Shown: piece after piece, positions 32,543 through 40,490 of the stretch
How positions within the stretch are numbered: the first letter of the stretch is position 1
Layout of the letters: each line of letters starts with the position of its first letter
NCBI GenBank assembly: GCA_944320865.1
Contig: CALUJC010000014.1
Location: forward strand, 1-64,000
From: an uncultured Bacteroides sp.
GTDB taxonomy: Bacteria; Bacteroidota; Bacteroidia; Bacteroidales; Bacteroidaceae
Direction of reading: 5' to 3'
DNA: 64,000 nucleotides
Program-made: the position numbers and the translations under genes
The notes under the pieces: generated by a model
Told to the model about the DNA's origin: nothing
What the model saw: only the letters and a program-made list of their open reading frames with translations
Database searches by the model: none

Positions 32543-33169
32543 ATGGAGTTGGATGAATTGAAAAAATCATGGACCGCACTGGACAAGCATTTGCAAAAAA
32601 GCCCCGTAACTGATGCCGGGCAACTTGCCGAACTCATCAGCATGCACAAAACCCATGCACGCAAAAGCTTGAAAAGCATATCCGGCCTGCTGCGGGCATC
32701 GGTCATCATCGGCATTATGGCCCTGCTGCTTATGGGGATAATAGCCTTTGAGATGCCCCAAGAAATAAAAGACGCACAGGTGCGCATCAAGGCGCTGGTA
32801 GTCATGGCATTCATTGCCATCACCGTCATCGGCGGATTGTGGTGGGACATCAAGTCTTACCGCTGGATAAAGGCCATCCGTGTAGACGAGATGCCGGTGG
32901 TAGAAGTGAGCCGACGCATCACCACCTTCAAGCGATGGGTGAAGTATGAAGTCGTGGCCATCTGCATTTGGGCTGTATTGTTCAACGGGCTATACTACTG
33001 GCTGATGAACTTTTACAATGCTCCAGCCCTGTTGCAAGCATTAATCATAATGGTATTCATAGTATGCGATACCTTAATTATCTACCTGCTATACAAGAAA
33101 GTGCTGTACAAACACTTGGATAGCATCAACAAAAACATTGAAGAGCTGAAAGACATATGTACCGAATAA
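32543..33169 (+). CDS. Four-helix membrane protein, possible anti-sigma factor
   Basis: A 208-residue protein. The cytosolic N-terminus (MELDELKKSWTALDKHLQKS) is amphipathic, as in many sigma-binding anti-sigma domains. Four predicted membrane helices lie at about residues 52-72, 84-106, 132-152 and 157-178. No zinc HxxxCxxC motif of classical anti-sigma factors is present. Tight spacing after the ECF gene (2 bp) and a 13-nt overlap with the next gene suggest co-translation. Its anti-sigma role is inferred from position only. Confidence 0.65.
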   Translation: MELDELKKSWTALDKHLQKSPVTDAGQLAELISMHKTHARKSLKSISGLLRASVIIGIMALLLMGIIAFEMPQEIKDAQVRIKALVVMAFIAITVIGGLWWDIKSYRWIKAIRVDEMPVVEVSRRITTFKRWVKYEVVAICIWAVLFNGLYYWLMNFYNAPALLQALIIMVFIVCDTLIIYLLYKKVLYKHLDSINKNIEELKDICTE

Positions 33170-34326
33170 CACTCTTGCTCACCCTCGTCCTGCTGATTCC
33201 CGATGTGTACATCTACATCGTGCACATTGTACGGAAGACCAAAAATACATGGCTGCGCCTATCCTACTGGATGCCCAGCATCATCATTCTGGCAGCGTAT
33301 ATCTATTTCATGTACCTGGCAGGAGATAACCCCATGGCCAACCACACACAAGCCATCGGACGGATTGGCACCGTGGCACTGATTTTCATCGTATCAAAAC
33401 TACTTTTCATCATCAGCTCGGCATGCGGGCTTCTCCTTCATACTTTCATCCGGTCTTGTCCTCGCGCACCGTTCAACATTATAGGCGTAATTTTAGGACT
33501 TATCGGGTTCGGCAGCATGCTCTATGGCTCGGTGTGGGGCATCACGCGCTTTGAGGTCAAGGAGGTGGAATACCGCTCGCCCCTCCTGCCTGAAGGTTTC
33601 GACGGATACCGCATCGTGCAGATATCCGACCTGCACTTGGGAAGCTGGCAAGGAAATCCTGCCCCCATACAGCGGCTGGTGGATTTGGTGAACCGGCAGC
33701 ATGCCGACTTGATTGTGTTTACCGGCGACTTGGTGAACCAGCAAAGCCACGAGGTAGACGGCTTCCAGCCCATCCTCTCCCGGCTCCATGCGCCCGACGG
33801 GGTGTACTCCATTCTGGGCAACCACGACTACGGCTCTTACTACCGATGGCCCAACGAGCAGGCGGAGCGGGACAACCTGGCCTACCTCATCAGCCAACAA
33901 GAAGCCATGGGCTGGCGGATGCTGAACAACGCCCACGACATCATCCGCCACCGGGGAGACAGCATTGCCCTCATCGGCGTGGAGAACGATGGCGAACCGC
34001 CTTTTCCGCAATATGCCGACCTTCCACGTGCCATACAAGGTACAGAAGGCATGTTCCAGATACTCCTCAGCCACAACCCCACCCACTGGAGGCGCGAGGT
34101 GCTTCCCACCACCCACATTCCTCTGATGCTTGCCGGGCACACGCATGCCATGCAGGCCATTGTATTCGGCCGCTCGCTGGCCCCGCTCAAGTATCCCGAG
34201 TGGCAGGGGATGTATTATGAGGGAGACCGCGCCCTCTACGTCAACATTGGCATCGGATACGTAGGCCTGCCCTTCCGCCTGGGGGCGTGGCCCGAGGTGA
34301 CGGTGCTCACCCTGCGGAAAGAGTGA
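33157..34326 (+). CDS. Membrane-anchored calcineurin-like metallophosphoesterase
   Basis: A 389-residue protein with four predicted membrane helices in the first about 130 residues. A calcineurin-type phosphoesterase domain follows with all metal motifs: SDLHLGSW, FTGDLVN, GNHDYG, SHNPTHW and AGHTHAMQ. It resembles the YkuE-type branch, which may act on lipid- or nucleotide-linked phosphates at the membrane. It overlaps the end of the preceding membrane-protein gene by 13 nt, so it belongs to the ECF sigma operon. The substrate is unknown. Confidence 0.85.
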   Translation: MYRITLLLTLVLLIPDVYIYIVHIVRKTKNTWLRLSYWMPSIIILAAYIYFMYLAGDNPMANHTQAIGRIGTVALIFIVSKLLFIISSACGLLLHTFIRSCPRAPFNIIGVILGLIGFGSMLYGSVWGITRFEVKEVEYRSPLLPEGFDGYRIVQISDLHLGSWQGNPAPIQRLVDLVNRQHADLIVFTGDLVNQQSHEVDGFQPILSRLHAPDGVYSILGNHDYGSYYRWPNEQAERDNLAYLISQQEAMGWRMLNNAHDIIRHRGDSIALIGVENDGEPPFPQYADLPRAIQGTEGMFQILLSHNPTHWRREVLPTTHIPLMLAGHTHAMQAIVFGRSLAPLKYPEWQGMYYEGDRALYVNIGIGYVGLPFRLGAWPEVTVLTLRKE

Positions 34327-34336
34327 GGGCACACAT

Positions 34337-34451
34337 GCAACAGTACTGTTTGTACACTCGCAACAGCACTGTTTGCACACCCGCAACAGTACTGTTTGCA
34401 CACTCGCAACAGTACTGTTTGCACACTCGCAACAGTACTGTTTGCACGCCC
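34337..34451. repeat. Five tandem 23-bp repeats with palindromic core
   Basis: Five consecutive 23-bp units start at 34,337, 34,360, 34,383, 34,406 and 34,429, with a truncated sixth (GCAATAGG). Each unit contains AACAGTACTGTT, a perfect 12-bp dyad (one base changed in unit 2), followed by TG(C/T)ACAC(T/C)C-type sequence. There are no spacers, so this is not a CRISPR array. It lies between the phosphoesterase stop and the plsC promoter. Confidence 0.85.
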
Positions 34452-34477
34452 GCAATAGGAAATATCATTTTTTGTAT

Positions 34478-34485
34478 TACCTTTG
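34478..34485 (+). promoter_or_regulatory. -7 element of the plsC-like gene
   Basis: TACCTTTG, 32 bp before ATG 34,518 and 26 bp after the tandem array. Its position fixes the start against a longer frame that reads through the repeats. Confidence 0.55.
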
Positions 34486-34517
34486 TCCCCCAAGAAAAAA
34501 CATTATTTGTTCTGCAT

Positions 34518-35252
34518 ATGAAAGTAATCTACGCCATCTACCAAGTGTGCATCGCACTGCCCATCTTCTTAGTACTGACGCTGCTCACCGCGCTCACCAC
34601 CATCATAGGCTCGCTGATTGGCGGGGCGCACGTGTGGGGCTATTACCCGGGGAAAATCTGGTCGCAACTCACCTGCTACCTCTTCCTGCTGCCCGTCAAG
34701 GTGCGCGGCAGGGAGAAGCTGCACAAGCACACGTCGTATGTGTTTGTACCCAACCACCAAGGAGCATTCGACATTTTCTTGATATACGGCTTCCTGGGGC
34801 GCAACTTCAAGTGGCTGATGAAAAAGAGTCTCCGCAAGATTCCTTTCGTAGGAAAAGCGTGCGAAAGCGCAGGGCACATCTTCGTGGACCGCACCAACCC
34901 CAAGAAGATGCTGGGCACCATCCGCCAGGCCGAACGCTCGCTGACAAATGGCGTTTCGCTGGTAGTGTTTCCCGAAGGCACACGCACGCTGACCGGACAC
35001 TTGGGCACCTTCAAGAAAGGGGCCTTCCAGCTGGCCGACGACCTGCAGCTGTCCGTGGTGCCCGTCACCATCGACGGTTCTTACGACATCCTGCCCCCCA
35101 AGGGCAAGTGGATTCACCGCCACCGGCTGACGCTGACCATCCACACCCCCATCCCTCCCAAGGGGAAAGGGCCGGAAAACGTGCAAGCCACCATGGCCGA
35201 AGCCTATGCGGCCGTAGAGAGCGCCTTGCCCGACAGATATAAAAGGATGTAA
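34518..35252 (+). CDS. plsC: 1-acyl-sn-glycerol-3-phosphate acyltransferase (PlsC-like)
   Basis: A 244-residue membrane-bound acyltransferase with N-terminal hydrophobic helices. The catalytic HX4D motif is NHQGAFD. The substrate motif is VFPEGTRT, and FVDRTNPKK lies between them, all in the usual order. PlsC makes phosphatidic acid from lysophosphatidic acid. The long upstream frame runs through the 23-bp repeat array and the promoter, so the ATG at 34,518 is chosen. It ends 27 bp from a convergent lipoprotein gene. Confidence 0.88.
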   Translation: MKVIYAIYQVCIALPIFLVLTLLTALTTIIGSLIGGAHVWGYYPGKIWSQLTCYLFLLPVKVRGREKLHKHTSYVFVPNHQGAFDIFLIYGFLGRNFKWLMKKSLRKIPFVGKACESAGHIFVDRTNPKKMLGTIRQAERSLTNGVSLVVFPEGTRTLTGHLGTFKKGAFQLADDLQLSVVPVTIDGSYDILPPKGKWIHRHRLTLTIHTPIPPKGKGPENVQATMAEAYAAVESALPDRYKRM

Positions 35253-35279
35253 GAGAAAAAGGGGAGGAAGAGGAAACCA

Positions 35280-36032
35280 TCAGCGCTGCGCCGTGGCCTG
35301 GCCTGCATTCTGCTGCAGGCAGTGATATTCTTCAATAAGCTGCATATTTTCTTTTGCTTTGGCAAGGTAGTCCTGCACCAAGGGGTTTTCCTTGAACGAA
35401 ACGGGAGCTGTCCGCATTATTTCTTCTATTTCCGGGGTCATGACGGGGTAAGGCAACGTACAGCACATCATCATGAAGACGCTGGGTCCCAACACATTCT
35501 CAAAGTTGTCGGAAATGAATTGCTTGATGTAGCCGTTCAACTCCCCGGTCAATGCCTCGCCCTCTTTTGACAAGCGTTCGCGCACCTCGTCCACGTTGGC
35601 GCCGTCCAACACCATGCGCGACTGCTTGCTGATCAGCTCCTTGTATTGCACTTCCAAGGCATTCCGGTGGTCGATGAACTCATAAAGCCGATTGTTCAGC
35701 GGAGTGCCGTTGGCCACCAGCTGGGAGTTTGATATAGTCACCTTCACCTTACCGTCTTCCAACACCAAAGGCATCAAGGGCTCACCGTCCATATACAAGG
35801 TCACCATTCTTGTCGTGTCGGCACGCCCCGCCATTGAGAAAAGGCCGTGAACCACCTCGGCCGAGTCCACCGTCACCCAATCCCCATCTTGGAAAACCTT
35901 CAGCAACAACATTTTTCCATCCAGGCCGGTTATAGAAGAAGTCCCTTCCACCTTATACTTGCGGCTGCACGAAGTCAAAGCCAGTAATACAATAAGCAAA
36001 GATAGGACACAGCCCGCATTTACCTTCACCAT
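35280..36032 (-). CDS. DUF4369-type lipoprotein
   Basis: A 250-residue lipoprotein with lipobox LTSC at about residues 18-21. Residues 25-130 (YKVEGTSSITGLDGKMLLLKVFQDGDWVTVDSAEV ... LVANGTPLNNRLYEF) form the beta-rich DUF4369 domain, usually the N-terminal half of TlpA/AhpC-type thioredoxin lipoproteins. Here the second half is helical with no CxxC thioredoxin motif, so it is a stand-alone DUF4369 protein. It is a single gene with its own -7 box. Function unknown. Confidence 0.75.
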   Translation of the reverse strand: MVKVNAGCVLSLLIVLLALTSCSRKYKVEGTSSITGLDGKMLLLKVFQDGDWVTVDSAEVVHGLFSMAGRADTTRMVTLYMDGEPLMPLVLEDGKVKVTISNSQLVANGTPLNNRLYEFIDHRNALEVQYKELISKQSRMVLDGANVDEVRERLSKEGEALTGELNGYIKQFISDNFENVLGPSVFMMMCCTLPYPVMTPEIEEIMRTAPVSFKENPLVQDYLAKAKENMQLIEEYHCLQQNAGQATAQR

Positions 36033-36061
36033 AAGGAAAACGATTTATGAATTACACGCGG

Positions 36062-36069
36062 CAAAGGTA
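36062..36069 (-). promoter_or_regulatory. -7 element of the DUF4369 lipoprotein gene
   Basis: On the minus strand TACCTTTG, 29 bp before the ATG at 36,032. No -33 TTTG stands out. Confidence 0.5.
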
Positions 36070-36122
36070 TTAATATTCCTTATAAACGAGGAAGGAAGAA
36101 AGGTATTTTCAGGTGGTTTACG

Positions 36123-36130
36123 TATTTTTG
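36123..36130 (+). promoter_or_regulatory. -7 element of the S46 peptidase gene
   Basis: TATTTTTG fits TAnnTTTG on the plus strand. It is the only such box between the two genes in that orientation, and it places the repeats inside the transcribed leader. Confidence 0.45.
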
Positions 36131-36175
36131 CACAATCTTTGCGCGGGCTTTAAGGCGGTTCCACGCAAGGAAGAT

Positions 36176-36285
36176 GAGCGTTCCAAGGTTAGGATACGAG
36201 CGTTCCAAGGCCAGGATACAAGCGTTCCAAGGCCAGGATACGGGCGTTCCAAGCCTTGGGAACGAAGGTTCCAGCCCGATGGAAC
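36176..36285. repeat. Five tandem 22-bp repeats before the S46 peptidase
   Basis: Units start at 36,176, 36,198, 36,220, 36,242 and 36,264. Units 1-3 share AGCGTTCCAAGG and AGGATAC. Units 4 and 5 diverge while keeping G-GTTCCA and a closing GAAC. The last units form hairpins (GGTTCCAGCC with GGCTGGAACC, and GTTCC with GGAAC). There are no spacers. Confidence 0.8.
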
Positions 36286-36353
36286 AGGCTGGAACCACTA
36301 TGACGCTGATTATTAACAAATAAATAAACACTGTAATTTAGAAACAACGACTT

Positions 36354-38516
36354 ATGAACGTAAAGAAGTACCTGGCGGCAGCCTTTGCCGCCCTGCTGGC
36401 CTGCGGCTCGGCTAAAGCCGACGAAGGCATGTGGCTGCTGCAACTGCTGAAGCAGCAAAACTCCATTGAAATGATGAAAAAACAAGGCCTCAAGCTCGAT
36501 GCCGACTCGCTGTACAACCCCAACGGCCCCTCGCTGAAGGATGCGGTGGGCATCTTCGGCGGCGGATGCACGGGCGAAATCATCTCGCCCGAAGGCCTCA
36601 TCCTCACCAACCACCACTGCGGATACTCGTCCATACAACAGCACAGCAGCGTGGAGCACGACTACCTGACGGACGGCTTCTGGGCCAAAAGCCGTGCTGA
36701 AGAGTTGCCCACGCCGGGACTGAAGTTCCGCTTCGTGCACCGCATCGTGGACATCACCGACCTGGTGAACGCCAAAGTCAAGGCCGGCGAGGTGGACGAA
36801 TACGAAGCCATGACCACCCCCTTCCTGCGCAAGCTTGCCCAAGAAGAATGGGAGAAAAGCGACTTGAAAGGCAAACCCGGCATCCAGCCGCTGGCCCTGC
36901 CCTTCTACGCCGGAAACAAGTATTACCTTATTTATTATAAAGTGTACAGCGACGTGCGCATGGTAGCCGCACCCCCGTCGAGCGTGGGCAAGTTCGGCGG
37001 CGAAACGGACAACTGGATGTGGCCGCGCCACACGGGCGACTTCTCCATGTTCCGCATCTATGCCGACAAGAACGGCGAGCCCGCCGAATACAGCGCCGAC
37101 AATGTGCCCCTGAAGACGCCCAAATACTTCTCCATCTCCATCAAAGGGCTGGACGAGGGCGACTATGCCATGATTATGGGCTTCCCCGGCTCCACCGAAC
37201 GCTACCTCACCCAGAGCGAAGTGAAGCAGACGATGACCGCCTCCAACCAAGCCATGATAGACATGCGCACCGTCTACCTGGACGTGCTGAAGAAGTACAT
37301 GGCCCAGAGTGACAAAATCCGCATCCAGTATGCCGACAAGTTTGCCGGCAGCAGCAACTACTGGAAGAACTCCATCGGCATGAACAAGGCCATTATCGAC
37401 AACAACGTCCTTGGCACCAAGGCCGAACAGGAGAAACGATTCACAGCCTTCGCCCAAGGCAAAGCCGAGTATGAGGGTGTGATTGGCAAAATCGATGCCC
37501 TGGTAGAGAAGATGACCCCTGCCATGCGCCGCTACATGTACATCTCCGAAGGCCTGAACCGCACCATCGAGTTCGGCTGCCCCCCTGCCGTAATGGACAA
37601 GCTGAAGGAGGCCATCGAGAACAAAGACGACTCCCTGCTCCAAGCCTCGAAAGAGCAACTGGAAGCCGTGTTCAACGACATCTACAACAAGGATTATGAC
37701 AAAGAAGTAGACCGCGCCGTAGCCAAAGCCATGCTGCCCGCCCTGGCCAAGGCACTGACACCGGCCGAACTGCCCGCCTTCTACCAGACCATCCAAGACA
37801 AGTACAAGGGCGATACGGATGCCTTTGTGGACGACATGTTCGACAACTCCATCTTCGCCAGTCGCGCCAACCTGGACAAGTTCCTGAAGAAGCCCAGCGT
37901 AAAGGCCATCGACCGCGACCTGGCCACCTTGTACAGCCGCACCAAGATAGACAAGCTGCAAGAAGTGGCCAAAGAGCTGAGCCAGAACACCGAGGAACTC
38001 GCCCTGCTGCACAAGGCCTACATTCGCGGGCTGAATGAAATGAAGCTCCCCACCCCGTCGTATCCCGATGCCAACTTCACCATCCGCCTCACTTATGGCA
38101 ACGTGAAGTCGTACAACCCCAAAGACGGCGTGCACTACAACTACTACACCACCACCGACGGCATCTTGGAGAAGGAAGACCCCGAGAATCCCGAGTTCGT
38201 GGTACCCGCCAAGCTGAAAGAACTCATCCAAAAGAAAGACTTCGGCCGCTATGCCATGGCCGACGGCACCATGCCCGTCTGCTTCCTGACCACCAACGAC
38301 ATCACGGGCGGAAACTCCGGCAGCCCCGTCATCGACGGTGAAGGCCGCCTCATCGGCTGCGCCTTCGACGGCAACTGGGAGTCGCTGAGCGGCGACATCA
38401 ACTTCGACAACGACCTGCAACGTTGCATTGCCCTCGACATCCGCTACATGCTCTTCATCCTCGACAAGCTGGGCGGCTGCAGCCACCTCATCGACGAAAT
38501 GGACATCGTGGAATAA
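36354..38516 (+). CDS. S46 dipeptidyl-peptidase, DPP7-type
   Basis: A 720-residue periplasmic serine peptidase. It has a signal peptide to about residue 22 (cleavage near AKA), the catalytic His in TNHHCGY (residues 85-91), Asp in the [14 protein letters not shown] region, and Ser655 in TGGNSGSP. S46 enzymes release dipeptides from peptide N-termini. The specificity position equivalent to 673 is Gly (AFDGNWE), as in DPP7 enzymes preferring hydrophobic P1 residues; DPP11 enzymes have Arg there and cut after Asp/Glu. It probably supplies dipeptides for uptake. It is followed by a strong terminator. Confidence 0.92.
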   Translation: MNVKKYLAAAFAALLACGSAKADEGMWLLQLLKQQNSIEMMKKQGLKLDADSLYNPNGPSLKDAVGIFGGGCTGEIISPEGLILTNHHCGYSSIQQHSSVEHDYLTDGFWAKSRAEELPTPGLKFRFVHRIVDITDLVNAKVKAGEVDEYEAMTTPFLRKLAQEEWEKSDLKGKPGIQPLALPFYAGNKYYLIYYKVYSDVRMVAAPPSSVGKFGGETDNWMWPRHTGDFSMFRIYADKNGEPAEYSADNVPLKTPKYFSISIKGLDEGDYAMIMGFPGSTERYLTQSEVKQTMTASNQAMIDMRTVYLDVLKKYMAQSDKIRIQYADKFAGSSNYWKNSIGMNKAIIDNNVLGTKAEQEKRFTAFAQGKAEYEGVIGKIDALVEKMTPAMRRYMYISEGLNRTIEFGCPPAVMDKLKEAIENKDDSLLQASKEQLEAVFNDIYNKDYDKEVDRAVAKAMLPALAKALTPAELPAFYQTIQDKYKGDTDAFVDDMFDNSIFASRANLDKFLKKPSVKAIDRDLATLYSRTKIDKLQEVAKELSQNTEELALLHKAYIRGLNEMKLPTPSYPDANFTIRLTYGNVKSYNPKDGVHYNYYTTTDGILEKEDPENPEFVVPAKLKELIQKKDFGRYAMADGTMPVCFLTTNDITGGNSGSPVIDGEGRLIGCAFDGNWESLSGDINFDNDLQRCIALDIRYMLFILDKLGGCSHLIDEMDIVE

Positions 38517-38544
38517 CAATCCACTGCAACCTTATCATAGCAAA

Positions 38545-38583
38545 GAAAGAGGCGCGGAACGACATCCGCGCCTCTTCTTTTTC
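38545..38583. terminator. Terminator between the S46 peptidase and GH9 genes
   Basis: Perfect 9-bp arms GAGGCGCGG (38,549-38,557) and CCGCGCCTC (38,566-38,574) are flanked by A-rich and T-rich stretches. It can work in both directions between the convergent genes. Confidence 0.82.
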
Positions 38584-38618
38584 CTCATACCATGCCCGCC
38601 TATCGAGCCGGCAAGCCG

Positions 38619-40367
38619 TTACAACTTCCCGGCCAAAGCATCCAATGCCGAAGATATGGCTACAAGCCCCGCACTCCAGTTGATAGCAATCTCATTGGAG
38701 GCATACGAAGTTACATCATCGGCATAAGCTTCATCCGGCAATAAAGAGGGATAAACTGCACTGTCTTGCTGCTTGGGATTGGGACCACCTACCAGGAAGC
38801 CGGGAAGCGGCTCTACAATGTCGTCGGCAGCCGAGAGGCGATGATGTGGGTGCATGGGACTCTTGCTGCCAAAACCCGTCACATAGCAATAGCCTGTAGC
38901 ATTACGGCCCAAGATGTAGTCCATGTTGCGGTAAGCATTAACCAGATAGTCCTTATTGCCCGATATCATATAGGCATACACCAGCGAAGTGGCCTGGTTG
39001 GCACCTTGCTCAGAGAGGCAGCCCCAGAAGAAGTCGCTCTCCTCATCCCCATAGGGCGCATGGAAGGCTGACGTATCGGCCCCCTTCAGCGACTGGTCGG
39101 CATAGGCCAGCAGCATGGCTTTCAGCTTGTCGGCAAAAGCCTGGTCGGCATCGTCCAACTCCCGCGAAGGCAACAGCCATACGAAGAAGCCCAAAGGCGA
39201 AGTGCTTCCCCACGAAGGAGCCTCGTAAGCAGAGGGCGCACACTCCACGGCCTTGTCGCGATACTTCTTGTCGCCCGTGGCATAGTAGAGTTCAGAGGCT
39301 GCCCAGAAGAACTCATCTTGGGCACTGCGGTCGCCATACGTACCTGTACTTACACCGGGGTCGAACTCTTTATTCAGTTCCTCCTGCTTATAGAGGGCAT
39401 CGGGATGAGCTACTGCCCAGTCGTAAGCTCGCCGTGCAGCCGCCAGTGCCTGCTTAGCAAAGCCGGGATAATCTTTCTCGTAAGGAGCAAACAACTGAGA
39501 TGCCTGTGTCATAGAGGCGGCAAAATCCAATGCCGCTGTGACTGACTTCCTCACCACATAGCGCTGCTGCTTGCACTCCGTAGGCTTGATAAAACCTTCA
39601 AACGAAGGAGTCGTCAACTTGTGGTAAACACCGCCGTCCGCCGGGTCTTGCATGGTCAGCATCCAGCTCAGGTTGTAGTACATTTCGTCCAGGAAATCCG
39701 GTGTCTGGTTCCCGCTCTCAGGGATGTTTACATTCTGCTTTGCAAAATAGTCCGGGAAAAGGCGGTAGATGGCCTGCATCAGCCCAATGGAATAGCCGGA
39801 ATTGACGATGTATTTATTATAATCGCCGGCGTCATACCAGCCTTTGGGAGAAGAAATAATATCGCCCGCCTTGCGCACGGGGCCTTCTGCATTGGGATGT
39901 ATCATGACATTTGTGTCGGGATGCCCGGCCGGACGGTTCCACTTCCCCGCATACTGTGCCTCGATGGGCATGCCGGTGCGTTGATAATAAAAAGACTTCA
40001 AAGCCGCATCCGCCAACGGGGACAGTGCCCCCTCTTTCACCTCAAAGGTAGCCGTTGCATTGCCCGCCTTCAGCACATACTTGCCCGGAGTCTCCAGCGC
40101 ACTGAAATCGAGCACCGTCCTTTCCTTCGGAGACCAAGCATTAAAAGCCGTATAAGAAGCTTTCCCTGACAATACTTCAGCTCCAGTGACGGCATCTGTT
40201 ATGGTAAAGCTCTCTACTTTGCCGCCATCCAGCACGGCTACCTTCTCTTGATGGGGGTAATATCCCACCTGATTCAACCTGACATCTCCCTGCTCCGGCT
40301 GACTGCATGCCGACAAGCCACCTAACGTCAGAAACAAACATAACATTTTCTTGTCCATAAACTTCAT
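38619..40367 (-). CDS. Glycoside hydrolase family 9 lipoprotein (endoglucanase-like)
   Basis: A 582-residue protein. The lipobox LSAC follows a short hydrophobic segment. An N-terminal Ig-like CelD_N domain covers about residues 25-115 (VRLNQVGYYPHQEKVAVL). The GH9 (alpha/alpha)6 domain follows, with KGWYDAGDYNKYIV holding the catalytic base Asp pair, LGRNATGYCYVTGFG, and SYASNEIAINWSAGLV holding the general acid Glu. GH9 enzymes invert beta-1,4-glucans or related glycans. No SusC/SusD, other glycosidase or sensor gene is near, so it stands alone. The -7 element at 40,392-40,399 rules out the longest frame. ATG 40,367 is chosen, and 40,358 is possible. Confidence 0.88.
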   Translation of the reverse strand: MKFMDKKMLCLFLTLGGLSACSQPEQGDVRLNQVGYYPHQEKVAVLDGGKVESFTITDAVTGAEVLSGKASYTAFNAWSPKERTVLDFSALETPGKYVLKAGNATATFEVKEGALSPLADAALKSFYYQRTGMPIEAQYAGKWNRPAGHPDTNVMIHPNAEGPVRKAGDIISSPKGWYDAGDYNKYIVNSGYSIGLMQAIYRLFPDYFAKQNVNIPESGNQTPDFLDEMYYNLSWMLTMQDPADGGVYHKLTTPSFEGFIKPTECKQQRYVVRKSVTAALDFAASMTQASQLFAPYEKDYPGFAKQALAAARRAYDWAVAHPDALYKQEELNKEFDPGVSTGTYGDRSAQDEFFWAASELYYATGDKKYRDKAVECAPSAYEAPSWGSTSPLGFFVWLLPSRELDDADQAFADKLKAMLLAYADQSLKGADTSAFHAPYGDEESDFFWGCLSEQGANQATSLVYAYMISGNKDYLVNAYRNMDYILGRNATGYCYVTGFGSKSPMHPHHRLSAADDIVEPLPGFLVGGPNPKQQDSAVYPSLLPDEAYADDVTSYASNEIAINWSAGLVAISSALDALAGKL

Positions 40368-40391
40368 TGGTTTTAGAAATTGGTTAATAAT

Positions 40392-40399
40392 GCAAAAAT
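40392..40399 (-). promoter_or_regulatory. -7 element of the GH9 gene
   Basis: On the minus strand TATTTTTG, 25 bp before ATG 40,367. It lies inside the N-terminal extension of the open frame and so decides the start. Confidence 0.5.
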
Positions 40400-40490
40400 A
40401 AAAAATGACAGCAAAAGGCAGAACAGAAAACAGATACACAACACAAATCAACCCCTAAAAAGATTGATTCAAGCACCTATGAAAAGTAGA

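Larger units (their letters stand above)
36033..36353. other. Divergent intergenic region with two promoters and tandem repeats
   Basis: 321 bp hold the minus-strand -7 box (36,062-36,069), the plus-strand -7 box (36,123-36,130) and a five-unit 22-bp array (36,176-36,285). The S46 peptidase mRNA would therefore carry the array in a leader of about 215 nt. Confidence 0.6.

Noticed and set aside
32543-33169. Classical zinc-binding anti-sigma factor
   Set aside because: No HxxxCxxC motif. Only position after the ECF gene and membrane helices support an anti-sigma role.
34337-34451. CRISPR array
   Set aside because: The repeats are directly adjacent without spacers and no cas gene is nearby.
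36176-36285. CRISPR array
   Set aside because: Tandem units without spacers.
36189-38519. 776-codon frame on the minus strand opposite the S46 peptidase
   Set aside because: The S46 gene has a signal peptide and all catalytic motifs. The antisense product is rich in Val, Gly and His with no domain.
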